Assembly (NCBI GenBank): GCA_902702965.1
Contig: CACRXP010000417.1
Span: 186,721-250,720 of the forward strand
Length of the DNA: 64,000 bases
DNA from: Spirometra erinaceieuropaei
Taxonomy: Eukaryota; Platyhelminthes; Cestoda; Diphyllobothriidea; Diphyllobothriidae
Reading direction: 5' to 3'
The notes beneath the pieces are model-generated. The model was not told the origin of the DNA and did no database searches. It saw only the letters and a list, made by a program, of their open reading frames with translations. Within the stretch, counting starts at the first letter, position 1. Every line of letters begins with the position of its first letter. Positions 23,111 through 34,194 of the stretch are shown one piece after another. A program made the position numbers and the translations under genes.

Positions 23111-24278
23111 TAATAAACTTTAGTACTTTTTCCGTAGCATGTACACGAATAAAGATGATAAAAAATAATTTTCAACATGGTGGTGGGTGTTTTACTGAGT
23201 GTTGCTTTTAAAGGCGTAATTGCTATTTTGTGTGTTTGGCACGCTTCTTGGGAGAATTTGCCGAATATAACTTCCCTTTGTTACGCATTGCATTCACAGT
23301 TTATCCGAGTTGTTTTGGATTTTTGAAATAAAAATGTCACTTTGCTACGTCCCAAAATCTGGCAAGCTGGTCTTAGTTTTCTACTGTGCTACACAGATTT
23401 GTTTTAGAGGTGATGCTCTTTGGACACTATTTGGATTATAATGGAAATCTCGAGAGGGTATTGCTTTTTTGTAAACCCTAAGTCTACGTATAACAAGAGG
23501 GTTTTAGAGACATCGTTGGCTCATACCCAATTTCCCGAGCCCTTCATTTCTTTCTGTTGGCCTGCTTTCATTGTGACTGATTGATTGTAGACATTCCTGG
23601 CCTTCATGTCCGTTTGACATATTTTAGGCAAATCTAAAACGAACTCAGAATCTGTCCGTACACGGCCGTCACTCTGTATGCTCTGTGTTTTCACATTTTA
23701 GTCACCTTAAGCAATATTATTACATTTCGATCAAATAAAACGTAAGCTGCATTTCAGTGTAGTTGGCGAGTTGTTTATCTCCATACGAAGTCTTCGACAA
23801 TAGGGGCTCCCGAAAAAGCAGACAATTTTTTGCTAAAAGTCAGGTAGGACAGGCTTTTCTCGTCATAAACAGTCTAAGCCCTAACTGTAACCGTAAGCCT
23901 AGTCTTAATCCTGACTCCAATCGCCCTAAAATCTAGCTCAAGTACCCCTTTATCGTGGGGAAGTTTTCCAGTTGTCCTGCTCTATCCCCCTAATCCTTCC
24001 GGTTCGTAAGTTTTATGTTAATTCAAATAAAAACAAACGGCCAGTTTGAATAAAAAAACAGCCTGTGCAATGATTTACATTTCTAACAACACAGGTATTA
24101 GCTAAAAGTCCAAGCATGCGTGTTTCGTCGAGCTTATGCCGTGCCTAAAAAGGCCCGCTTTGAAAGATTTACTACAAGTTGGCGCATTAATTTCCTCGGA
24201 AATTAAACAAGGCAAAAATCAGTATTATACATGGCACCCCATTTAGTTTTCATTAATCTCTGTATAAAGCACAACAGT
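23110..24278. repeat. Tandem duplication, unit 1
   Basis: The segment from 23199 ('gttgctttta', then 'ggcgtaattgct') to 24060 aligns throughout with 24340-25262. Shared blocks include 'gttacgcattgcatt', 'aaaatgtcactt', 'ctttggacacta', 'tttggattataatggaaat', 'gacattcctggcc' and 'cctaatccttcc'. The offset is 1141 bp. Unit 1 carries an extra block (24064-24235) with similarity to the small repeat at 3962-4262 and 60700-60830. The end block 'ttcattaatctctgtataaagcac' at 24248 corresponds to the end of unit 2. No coding frame is conserved between the units. Confidence 0.75.
24064..24235. repeat. Small dispersed repeat inserted in unit 1 of the duplication
   Basis: Unit 2 lacks this block at the equivalent position (about 25265-25283), so it either inserted into unit 1 or was deleted from unit 2. 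It resembles sequence at 3962-4262 and 60700-60830 ('aacaacacaggtattagc', 'cgtgtttcgtcgagc', 'ttaatttcctcggaaattaa'). The flanks are not obviously duplicated. Confidence 0.45.
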
Positions 24279-25325
24279 ATAAAAATGAATGAAGATGATG
24301 CAGAAATAAAAGTAAAACTAATGATGGATTTTTTATAGAGTGTTGCTTTTGCAGGCGTAATTGCTGTTTTGTGTAGTTGACATGCTTCTTTCGGGAATTC
24401 TCAGGATACAGCTTTGGCTTGTTACGCATTGCATTTGTAGCTGCTCCACGTTTTTCTGTATTAAATTTATTTCTTATTATTCAGAGAGAGTGTTGAAGCT
24501 AAAAATGTCACTTCTCTACGCGCTAAAATCTGGCAGGATCGCCATAGGTTTCTACTGCCTGGTCAAGATCTGTTTTGGAAGTGATGTTCTTTGGACACTA
24601 GGTCGGTGATAATGGAAATTCCCAGAGGGTATGGTTCTTGGGTAAACCCCAAGACTTCGCATTACGACAGAGTTTTAGAGACACTGTTAGCCGACGGCAC
24701 CGGAATATAATTGATACTGTTGGTTCACGCCCAATGCACCGAGACATTCATTCCTTCCTGTAAGTCTGCCTTTTTTGACTGATTGGTTGCTTACATTCCT
24801 GGCCGTCATGTCATTTAGTAGACAAATTTTAGGCAGGTCTGCAACAGAATATGAGGCCGTCGGTACCCGGCTGCTACTCCGTATGCTCTGTTTCATTCAC
24901 ATTTTAGTCTTCTTAAGAAATTGTATTAACATTCGACCAAATAATTTGTAGGATAATTGCAGGTGTAGTTTTCAAGTTGTTTCTGTCCATATGGAGTCTC
25001 CGGCAATAGGGACTCCCGAGTAAGGCAGGCGATTTTGCGCTAAACCAGGTAAAACACGTTTTTTTCGCAGTAACACAGCCTAAGCACTAACTTTAACCCT
25101 AATTATAGTCCTAATCTTGATTTCAATCGACCTAGAATTCAGGTCGAGCACACCTCTATCGCGGGAGATTTTTCCAGATCTCGTGTCCCATCCTCTTAAT
25201 CCTTCCGTCCCAGTTTCTCGTTGGCCGAAATGAAATTAAACTGCCAGTTCGAATAAAAAAAACGGTCCTGTACTTGACAGCCTATTTAGTCTTCTGCAAT
25301 CTCTGCTTGAAGCACAGCGTTCAAG
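24279..25325. repeat. Tandem duplication, unit 2
   Basis: Second unit of the direct duplication described for 23110-24278. The two units differ by roughly one base in five, so this is an old duplication or two neighbouring insertions of the same repeat. Both units contain a CCCTAA-flavoured patch (23880-23935 and 25080-25135) with runs such as 'cctaagc-ctaac-gtaacc', which resembles worn telomeric repeat. Confidence 0.75.
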
Positions 25326-26705
25326 ATGCAAGTGTATGTATGTATGGCCGTTCCTGTGCTCTTATGACTGAGCCAAGATAAGTTGACTACGTGAAACCAT
25401 CTGAGTTGATGAGGGTTCCGGAGGGAGTAACATTTTTGGTTTTAACACACACAGTGGCCTTGAAATGGGTACAGAAATTACCAGACATTACCAACTTGAT
25501 GCTTTTTCTTTTCAAATACAAATTTATGGCAGTAAAGAAACCAGCTGGGCAAAGAGCGCAACAAAAAAAATATGTTCATTTGTCTCCTGTGCAGGAAACA
25601 CTAACTAAATGCTTCTTCTTGTTTTCCAGAGTCAGGTCCTTTCTCTTGATGATCTTTTGGGAGAAATAAATGCGTGAAAGCTGCCAACACTTAAGCAGGA
25701 AGTACATACAAATAGTTGAAATCATAGTGCCGTGGTAAAGGGTACGTATTATCGGATAACAGAGCGTCCTACGACTGGCGACATGGAAGTTGTGCTGCAA
25801 TATGGCAGTATGCGCTATAAAATCAACGGACTACTCACAAATACCACACATGCGGTGTGGCAGCACGCCTAGGGCCGGGCGCATGTCGCACCAGCCACTG
25901 GGCACAATCAGGTGTATGAACGGGTTTGATAGTAAATTTGTTGCTCGGAAGAAGAAGATGAGGGTGAGTTGGATTGTGGCAATCCGTCTCCTCGGAAATC
26001 AGCGAACGCTCTTCGTTTTAACCAATCTGACGCAACTTTAAATTGCTTTTAAGCGCAAAAAGCCGAAATATTAACCCATATTATTAGGTCGGGCAGTCAG
26101 ACTACATTCGCATCTTTGTACTTTGACTGTTATGATACTCTCAGTAAGAAGTAATACGAGGCTCTAACGTTGTGGTTATGGTAAAAAACCTAGTCCATCG
26201 CGCATGCAATCTGCGTGTACGGGATGGCTTCACTGCCTTCCTTCTCATCAACACTCCCCTTAACCTTGACCTGAAAGCGTTGCCAAGGGAATAAGGGACA
26301 AATGAGTGCGGTAGAATCAATGCAAGTCTACTCTTACCACAAACGTATTTACACAAAATTCACGGCTACCGCCGCTAGCATCCAGTAGTGCCAATAGTGA
26401 CCACCATCATTTGGGCCCTCGCGCCTATTTGAGACATACTTTCGACTGGTGGCAGTGTACAAAGTTCAACAAATTCCAGCCCGGCGAAATGTGGTTACAA
26501 AAGCGCACATGATGGATAGAATACTATTGACCTACTTAATTATTTTGAGTTGATGTGATTCCGTTGGCATGGTGTTGCTTTAAATTGCTCTGTGTGTTCT
26601 GTTGGCGGCCTCTTTTCTTTGTAGTCGTGTCTACCATTTTTGGCCCAATGCCGGTGGTCCTTCTTGACTTTCGGCCTGTCACCTTCTTTAAACTTTCGCG
26701 CTATA
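25326..26705. other. Non-coding stretch
   Basis: No gene, RNA or repeat recognised. Short overlapping frames occur on both strands. Confidence 0.4.
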
Positions 26706-26905
26706 CGTTTTAGGGTAAGAGTTCAGGGCTGAGGTTAAGGGTTAGCGTTAGGTTTAAGGGGTTAGTGTAAGCGCTGAAGTTGAGTTTAGGGTCAGCGTCT
26801 AGGGTTGATGATTATACGCTGGGGTTAGGGATAAGAATCGGCAGTTATATTAGGGGTACGGATTGGGGATCGAGAGTTATGGTATGGGTTAGGGTTAAGG
26901 ATTAC
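26706..26905 (+). repeat. Degenerate TTAGGG-like interstitial tract
   Basis: About 200 bp of G/T/A-rich sequence dominated by variants of GGTTAGGG and TTTAGGG ('ggttaagggttagcgttagg', 'ggggttagggataag', 'ggtatgggttagggttaagg'). TTAGGG is the usual metazoan telomere unit, flatworms included. The tract is too mutated to be an active telomere and has unique DNA on both sides, so it is an interstitial relic or a diverged minisatellite. Confidence 0.7.
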
Positions 26906-28904
26906 GACAAATATTGCTCAACTTTTCAAAGTACAACCTCGCCGTCCCGACAGGTTTTCTTTTGCATTCCACTACCTGACACCGTCGTCTGTGTGTTCCT
27001 CGGCCCCATAAGCAAAAACCCCTATAACCACCGGTTTCGTCTTGCAGCTCGCAAGGGTTTGTTTATCTCAGGTCTGGCTACATATCCACGTCTGACGGAA
27101 AGTTTATATATTGTTTTGTTTTTCACAAATAACCTATCGTCATCGCCAATCCAGACTGAGGTTTAAATCGAGAAATTGCATCTACTGGATTATTGAAAGC
27201 CCGGTTGACGTTCAAAGGAGTAGTATAAATCAGGCATCCCTTTGCGACTAACAATCACACGGATTATAGATAATTTGGTGTCCTATAAAATTGCGCAAAC
27301 GAGCCCTGCTTTGCACAAAATTACTAAAAATCTACCAATGAATACCGTGTCCTGACATGCGGCTAGACTTTGTCACGTCAACTTTCCAAAGTCGTCCGCC
27401 GTTATAATTGTAAGGTTTTACTTTTGCAAAGGTAATATTCAACAACTAATTTATGGCTTTACTGTAGAGTACATGGACTAAAGAGATATGCGACAGGATG
27501 TCTAGAGGATTTTAACTTTCCAGTAACTATTCGCGGAGTGATAAATGGTTCGATGAACCATTGTGATTGCACCCCTTGTCACGCCGCCCAATCGCATTTT
27601 ACGATAGAGCGACATATCAACTTATAATATAGTGTGTTTTATAACCCTGACGAGTGGGAGGACTATTCTTTCTGAAGCTGGTTTGATTGAAGAAGTTTAG
27701 CTAAGATATATGAAACAGCCAGTCATGATAAGTAGCGGAAGTTTTTTTGAACATTGGGAGTCTTATTATCGAAAACCACGTTGCCATCATGCTGCAAACT
27801 GTAGCCGTAGTCTGAAGTTTCCGAAGCGGGGACTGAGGGAAGATCCTTTCATATATTACAGGCTTAAGTTGCCAGAGCTCACATCTGGGGCTTATTTTAT
27901 GGCAATACGTAACCAAAACGATCTACATCAGGAGTACCGGAGTGCACTGGAAAAACATATTAGTTGTTTCTTAAGAATAACGATGCCATTAACTTCCGTT
28001 TTCGGGTGCGTCTACGTGAAACGAGCCAGCTGTTTAAGCGCCGATGTTACCGAAACGGTTGCATAATTGCCCCCTGATTATATTACATCCTGAAAATGAG
28101 ATTAGTTCGACATGCAGGAACCTCAGAATTATCCAAGTAAGGGAGTTTTAATTTAAGATATGCCCCATATGCCTAAATCGACTTTTACTAGTGTCTTCGT
28201 TTACATTACAACGTTTGCCTAACTCAGTGTTCGCTTATAGAACGGCTGCCAAATTTCAACGCAACTGGATTGCCCGGTGAGACTTGATTCAAAAAAGTTC
28301 AATTGGTTCAAAAATAAGTATATGGGGAATTGGGACGAAAAGGTTCGACGTGTTCAATACCTCCGCAGAAAATGATATAAAATCATTCCGCATGAGACTT
28401 CGAGACATAAGGAGGACTCACCAGAGCAGATTAATTAAAATGCTCCTTCCGAGTGCTTTATCGTCTCACTATTGTCAAAACGCGTTACATTCACTTAATA
28501 AAACGCACATGGAAGTAACGTGCCGTAGTAGCCGACCCAGTGTTGCTCATTTATTTTCTTTTCCGCTGCCGTCGCCTTCTGAAGTAGGTATAGTAATCTG
28601 CTCAGCTGGGGACACTATAAACCGTCATCCTGATAGGGTCATGGTTGACTCTTTGTGGGGGTTGTTCGATCTGACGACCCCTTCGTCGCCACTGAGTGAC
28701 TTAGTCATCGTGCTGTGGCAGCGCACGGTCTTTTGAAGGTTGTGTTGTACTGGACGTTGTTATACGTAACGACGCAGAACTGTATAGGCTTCATTAAGGT
28801 CAAGATACTGTTGATGAAATTGACATTTAAACACCAAGTCACATGAAATTCACAGGACAAAATGGCAGAAGCATCGGAGAAAAGGGAAAACAATTAGTCT
28901 TTCT
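26906..28904. other. Non-coding stretch with two longer chance-length frames
   Basis: The 128-codon frame at 26780-27166 starts inside the telomere-like tract. The 150-codon frame at 28284-28736 shows no motif, no paralogue in the window and no splice context. I do not call either a gene. Confidence 0.4.
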
Positions 28905-29085
28905 GGCGGATTCGGGTAAATCTTTTGTCTCAATTGTGAAACCTCAACGGTGTTGGTAGGATTTACGCCCACGGCAGCAAGGGGAATGTTTGAGTACAAC
29001 CGATGTTCCTACCATTTGAACAACGAGATCCTACTGGAAGCCGTGTATTCAATCACATTCGGGTCAATTTGGCAGTTAATTAGGC
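28905..29085 (-). repeat. tRNA-Ser-like SINE, copy 3 (minus strand)
   Basis: On the minus strand this reads 'gacccgaatgtgattgaat', then 'ggatctcgttgttcaaatgg' (worn box A), an anticodon region around 'atcggttgtactcaaac', 'ccccttgctgccgtgggcg', and a worn box B followed by 'aatcctacc'. The order of blocks matches the plus-strand copies at 20560 and 29365, including the tRNA-unrelated upstream body. Confidence 0.6.
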
Positions 29086-29184
29086 AAACTTGGTAGTCGT
29101 CTGCTGGGTTATACATTGCTTACTTAGGACAGCCAGCCAAATGCGTGCATATTGGGAGACTGTAAAGAACTTTATTCGTCTGAC

Positions 29185-29540
29185 GATTCGGATTTACGCC
29201 CAAAGGCACCACAAGAGACAGTAGCATTGGCCAGTATCTATTCATAATTCTGATGGTAGGTTCGGGCATGAATCTGAAACGCCGGATGAGAAAAGCTCTT
29301 GTTCCAGCAATTGGTTCTTTTTCTTATCGACTGGTTCTTGGAGCTCACTTCTTCGCTTGTATCAGTCCCTGTTGGATTCCACACGTTGCGGTCTTCTAAG
29401 AAGTTTACTTATCCCAAATGGGATTAGATTCACGTCTTTCGGTGGTCCCTCGTAAACCACGTGGTTAAAGCTTTAAGTGCGTTCATGCCATCCACTTGCT
29501 GTCGTGGTCTCGAATCCCACCAACTGTTCCCATGAGTCCA
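29185..29540 (+). repeat. tRNA-Ser-like SINE, copy 4, with body
   Basis: The tRNA-like part is about 29443-29526 ('ccctcgta', 'gtggttaaag', 'gtctcgaatcccacc'). It is preceded by the family body 'ttggattccacacgttgcgg' and 'cccaaatgggattagattc' at 29370-29435. Sequence at 29187-29200 ('ggatttacgccca') recurs in the minus-strand copy at about 28960, so parts of two copies may be fused here. Confidence 0.6.
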
Positions 29541-32240
29541 TTTTATTGTTTGAATTACCGACCCGGAACTCTTAACCTTGTCAATACTCCATGATTATGA
29601 TGCTTTGTAGTCACCCAGAAGAGTCAAAAGTTATCATTACTTTTTCGGCTCAGAGTCAAAATATGGAAATGTGGTATGTCAGCGGGTCTCTGCCATGATG
29701 GTCGTTGTGCGGCGTTAGCACTTTTGAAAAGCTGTTTGTGTAGGTGATAGTCTCTACTAATGCTGGTGTTGTTAAATATTTTCGGGTTGAAATAAGGAAT
29801 GAATGTTCGGTTTTTAACAAATTCCTATCAAAGACGAGCCGCTGGAGGGAGCGGCTGATTAGCATGCGCTTGGTGGCACATTTCCGCCTGTGTAAGGCGA
29901 GAAAGTAGTTTCGGCAATTTTGCAAAAAATTGAGTTAAAATCGCTGTCTGTATCAACGGACGATTAACTCGCCCGTCTACCTCTAATTTTAATATCCGTT
30001 TCGCAGTTAAACTTTCACTCTGATGCCACGAATGCAAGTCAGGTTGTAAAATAGACTAAACACATTCACATAGTCATCAGAATGCTTTAAATAAAACATT
30101 TGCCTCGGCTAAAGTGATCTTCATTTTAGATCAGTCAAACATTTCTCTTAAGATGAGGACGCAACTTCACAAAAAGCGTTGCTTTTGGTCTTCTGGCAAT
30201 ACTTTGTCAAAACATGTCCGTCAATCTATGGACAATATAATGCTCACAGATGCATAAAAAATCTCAAAAAGGAGGATCAGACACAAATCTACCATTTATG
30301 AAATGCGATAAAATATGCAATTGTAACTTGGTATCTAAAGGTAATTTTGATAAGGAATGAAAGATATGAGGGTACGGATTTCAGCAGCGCATTGCTTTGA
30401 CAGTTAGCCGTCGATAGTGGTACGAAAGAAAAAATAGCAAAAATATTCTAAAGAATGTTCTATTTTTCTCCCAGGAATTTTTTTAAAATCTAAGACCGAC
30501 AGACGACGATGGGCATTGTATCGTTAACAATGTGATGCTGAGTTGACGCCTGAACTCCATTCTCAGTCGGTGTTGTTCACAAATAAACTCGGTAACAGAT
30601 AAAATGATTTTCGATGTTGCGTTTATTTAAGCATACGGTTAAATCTCATGCTCGTAAATATGCATGAATTTTCGAACGCGTCAACGGCGGAGATCACCGT
30701 GTGCTCTGCTACAAGACGCGCACATGCAGGGTGACTTTGGATAAATTCATTCATAGAAAGATTCGGCTTGCTTAGCACTTACCGCGCTCGCGCTTTGCCT
30801 ACCTTCCTAAGCCGGTGTTGAAACGAAGTCGAGAAAGCGCGAGGTGGAAATTGGCTTAAGTGACTGGCACGACATAAGCCTGCGCTCAAGATTACTACCT
30901 CATCGCTCATGTATGACGCTTGTTATGTGAGCCTAGCCCTGTAACGCGTGAATTAGTTTATAATGATACTAGACTTGCACAGCATCAATCGCACTCTCTC
31001 CTACTAATAGCAACCCACACAACCAGCTGATGACCGTCAGACAAATACGGGATAAAATTAAACGCAGCTACATTACACGTGCGAATTTTGCAAAATCAGC
31101 AAAAGTACGAAAGTATTAGTTCCAAGCTGTTCTTACTTCTCAGACGCTAGACCTTTTGCTTTTTTTCGTAAAAACGCGTAGGAGGTAGGTTTGACGTTAT
31201 AAAATAGAAAACGGTTGTCCACTCGAAGGCAGACAGTGATCTTTAATAAACAGAGAAACATACAAAATTATTTTAAATGTTTGCGTTTCCTCTGCTTTGC
31301 CTTACCAACAAAGCGAATGGTGGTTTCAAGAATAGATTATAGAGAGACAACTTAACTGCATGTGAGTTGTGTTTTTTTTTTCAATATGAAAGACTTTCGC
31401 CAAGAAAATTCGTATGGATTCAGAAATTAAATAATTAAGTAAGAAGAAACCAGAACAGCATTAAATGTAACATAGTGGCACGTTTGCGCTGTTGAAAGTT
31501 ACATAACGAACCCGCCAACGAACCCCTACCCTTAACCTAATGACCACGACACGCCGACCACGTCAAAGCACGCCTCGTCATGCGAGTGGCATGGGAACGA
31601 TGGATGTTAATTGTCCTCGAACCACTTTTAAGTCTTGTAATTGGCTCAGCGGCCACTGTTGTATTAAGAAGTGACTAATATAACACTAAATTATAAGGAT
31701 AAGATAGGTCAATATTGTAATTTAAAACAAAAATCTAATATGCTCTTTCGGTGGTTAAGGATTAAAAATGGAGTCTTAGGGTCGTCGGCGTCATTCTGTC
31801 ATTTTGAACAACTTAGCCGCCATCGTTCAGATCCAAATTTAAAGAATGACAACGGATGGGAAAGAAGTTGGAACACGCGCCTGTAGATGCGGACATACAG
31901 GACTGCACATTACCAACGGCCGATACAATAGCAGATACCCACTACAGCTCTCCAGAAAACACACAACCCTTAGCGGAATTCCGCAAATGTGTTTATGCAC
32001 GTCAGTTAGCTATTACTAGTGTAATACACAGTTGTAGGTATCCAACTTGTCGCAAACGTATCCTGGTTTCTAACTCAGGTTTCAGCAGAATAGCATATGT
32101 CAGGTGATGAGGTCGAAAAATGAGTGTCAATCAGTGGAGGGGATTACGGTTTGAGAAGTATTATGATATGAAATTCCCGGGAAGCTCGAGGACAAATATA
32201 ATGCAGTTATTTTAAAAAGTTGAAGCAAGTTGTCCCCGGT
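29541..32240. other. Non-coding stretch
   Basis: No gene or repeat recognised. A local imperfect inverted repeat with GC-rich arms ('cgctcgcgcttt' and 'gaaagcgcgag') lies around 30785-30842. A short poly-T run lies near 31372-31381. Confidence 0.4.
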
Positions 32241-32248
32241 ACGTTGCT

Positions 32249-33134
32249 GAAGTCGGCAAGGAGGGCAGGATATATTGGTACCAAAACATTTCGCGACTGC
32301 TCGTCAGCTGCGTCCTGTCGCTTCATAAGAGAGATAACGAGTGAGAAGACTACAACAAATTTGAATTCATGCAGAAAATCATTGCAGAAACAGCAAGGTT
32401 AGGGTTTTGGGCAAAGTTGGCTAATCGATAAAATTAATAACACAAACGCAGTAGTGGAAGAAAGTGAAAAAGAAGGAAACGTTAAAGAGCCACTTCCGAT
32501 TAACGGACAAAGGATGCCCTGCCAATGCACGCCACGTCAAATTATGTTTATGAATTCACATGCACTTGCGGATGCAAGTACATTGGGCGAACGCAAAGGC
32601 AGTTGGCAGCCAGATCCATTGAGCACCTGCCCAAGTGGCTCCTTAGACAAGAAAATAAGATCCCACGTTCATCCATTACGAAACACCTACTTGATACTGG
32701 TCACACCGTCGACCCCAAAACTTCCTTCCGAGTACTTGTTCGGGCACGAACAACTCGGACATTGCGTTACCTGGAGGCAGCCTATATACGACGAGTGAAA
32801 CCAGATCTTTGTAAACAATTGGAGCACGTGGTTAACCTAACATTACCATGGTAGCCTCTGGCTCCATGATTCCCTCTCTCCTCTCATTTTTTGCTCTTTA
32901 ACGTTTCCTTCTTTTTCACTTTCTTCCCCTACGGCGTTTGTGTTATTAACTTTATCGATTAGCCAACTTTGCCCAAAACCCTAACCTTGCTGTTTCTGCA
33001 TCGATTTTCTGCATGAATTCAAATCTGTTGTATTGTTCTCACTCGTTATCCCTCTTATGAAGCGACAGGAAGCAGCTGAAAAGCAGTCGCGAAATTTTTC
33101 GGTGCCAATAAATCCTGCTGTTCTTGCCTACTTT
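32249..33134 (+). mobile_element. Inverted-repeat-bounded GIY-YIG element 1 (PLE derivative)
   Basis: Two 242-bp arms, 32249-32490 and 32893-33134, are inverted copies of one another. Their inner 120 bp is almost identical and their outer part shows more differences. They enclose about 400 bp that encodes only a PLE-type GIY-YIG nuclease. The right arm is the 3' flank of the nuclease gene, so the left arm is an inverted copy of the element's own 3' region. Both arms contain a palindromic fold with a GCGAC/GTCGC stem followed by GAAA (about 32304-32330 and 33062-33094) that resembles part of a hammerhead. There is no reverse transcriptase. The element's edges are defined by loss of arm symmetry; no target duplication was found. 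Confidence 0.8.
32504..32854 (+). CDS. GIY-YIG endonuclease domain, open frame, RT missing
   Basis: An open frame runs from 32504 (just after a TAA at 32501) to the TAG at 32852; the first ATG is 32525, giving 109 residues. Features in order: 'YVYEFTCTCGCKYIGRT' (residues about 8-23, the YxF-C-C zinc-like pair and the YIG core), 'QRQLAARSIEHLPKWLL', 'ITKHLLDTGHTVDP', 'FRVLVRA', then 'LRYLEAAYIRRVKPDLCKQ' and the family C-terminus 'NLTLPW'. These are the conserved blocks of the PLE endonuclease. There are no stops or shifts. The linker and RT that precede it in a complete PLE are absent, so the frame is either a truncated remnant that happens to be young or a separately maintained nuclease. 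It sits between the two inverted arms. Confidence 0.8.
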   Translation, partial: RTKDALPMHATSNYVYEFTCTCGCKYIGRTQRQLAARSIEHLPKWLLRQENKIPRSSITKHLLDTGHTVDPKTSFRVLVRARTTRTLRYLEAAYIRRVKPDLCKQLEHVVNLTLPW

Positions 33135-33780
33135 AATTTCGAGAGCGTTTACAGTGTGATGGACAGACTGATATTTAGAAAATACTTGTTTTTCTCAACA
33201 TTTTAAGTACGCACGACAGTAATATAACAAAACGTGTGTCCGCTAATACGTAGCTCCTCTATGTTTCTTCGAATCTAACGAACACTAACCAGCACTCCTT
33301 TCGTTCACAGAACTTGTCGCATGATATATTAACCGATGAGTTCTCAGAAGGTCGGTATACTTCACTTAGTGCAGCCCACTAAATCGATTGCACCCACAGT
33401 AGATTATTGCCATTGCAACTGTCTTTTAAAAGATAACGCATTTGGCTCTGGTTAGCACGTAAATGAAGAGTGTCAATCACTTCATATTACTTGGGAAAGA
33501 TGCGGAACACAGGTGTGTCTCGCGATTTCCGAGGAACAATTCAACTCTGCTTACCCAAATATTGGACAACAAACAAGCATAACATTGGTTGCATTGCGTA
33601 TGTATCGCAATGTTGTAGGAAATAGTTACGGTGCCTAGAGGAGAGGAAGGCGGCAGAGGTCTGCTTAGATTAAAGAAGTTTTGTTTATGGTCTGCAGGTC
33701 TTACTCAACCGACGGTAATTGTAGCCAACAACTCTACATTCTAGAGTTGCGAAAAGCCCCATAACAGTAATCCGAAAAAA
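33135..33780. other. Non-coding stretch
   Basis: Nothing recognised between the inverted-repeat element and the hammerhead-like motif. Confidence 0.4.
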
Positions 33781-33782
33781 AG

Positions 33783-33905
33783 CTGGCAAGCATCCGTAGC
33801 TTTCGAACAATTATCTTCGGGCCAGTACAGTTACGTGAAAACGAAGTAGAAGTAAAATATGTCAGCGATAAGAAAAATCGATAAAAGTTTGTCTTAAAAC
33901 ACAGG
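33783..33905 (-). repeat. PLE 3'-terminal region, inverted, with hammerhead-like fold copy 2
   Basis: On the minus strand 33783-33825 folds as CTGGC (stem I), a mutated core CCGAAGA, a short stem II region, CGAAA, stem III AGC/GCT, U-U at the cleavage position, then GCCAG closing a perfect 5-bp stem I. The core has two changes from CTGATGA, so it is probably inactive. The neighbouring sequence 'ccagtacagtta' and 'aaaaatcgataaaa' matches the 3' arm of the element at 46177-47116. The region lies upstream of, and opposite in orientation to, the RT relic at 34025. Confidence 0.55.
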
Positions 33906-34024
33906 CTGGGGAGGAAACAAAATGTGCATGGTTATGTTCTCGCTAGGACGTTTTGAGTAACGAGGCAGTTGACACCTCTACGACTTTTAATCAACCAATC
34001 AGCAGGAAATAGAAACTCAGACGA

Positions 34025-34190
34025 AGGCGCTCAAGGAACTGTTAATATAGTGCACATTAGATGTACAATCCCTGTTTAACAACCAGTTCTATAGACAAAT
34101 AAACGGCATTGTTATGGGCTCGCCGCTCGGAACTCTCCTAGCCGATGTCTTCATCAGCAAAATAGAGGGATTCCAACTGAAGTACCAAAT
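34025..34190 (+). pseudogene. PLE reverse transcriptase fragment (motif B region)
   Basis: In one frame: 'ALKELLI', a TAG, 'CTLDVQSLFNNQFYRQINGI', then 'VMGSPLGTLLADVFISKIE' and a run-out at about 34190. This is the PLE palm between motifs A and C: 'QFYRQI' followed by the motif B signature MGSPLG. Motifs A and C are missing, and the sequence joins directly to an LTIR right arm, so the fragment is truncated on both sides. Confidence 0.8.
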
Positions 34191-34194
34191 GATT

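Noticed and set aside
23110..25325. CRISPR-like or satellite array
   Set aside because: There are only two diverged units of about 1.1 kb, with no short regular repeats or spacers.
28284..28736. 150-codon plus-strand open frame
   Set aside because: No recognisable motif, no splice context and no second copy. At this base composition, one or two chance frames of about 150 codons are expected across six frames of 64 kb (rough estimate from stop-codon frequency, not a computed statistic).
33062..33094. GCGAC/GTCGC hairpin followed by GAAA in the arms of the 32-kb element as a full hammerhead
   Set aside because: Stem II is perfect and GAAA is present, but the first core reads CTTATGA, the right-arm copy has G at the cleavage position and no stem I can be paired. 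It is noted only as a resemblance in the element entry.
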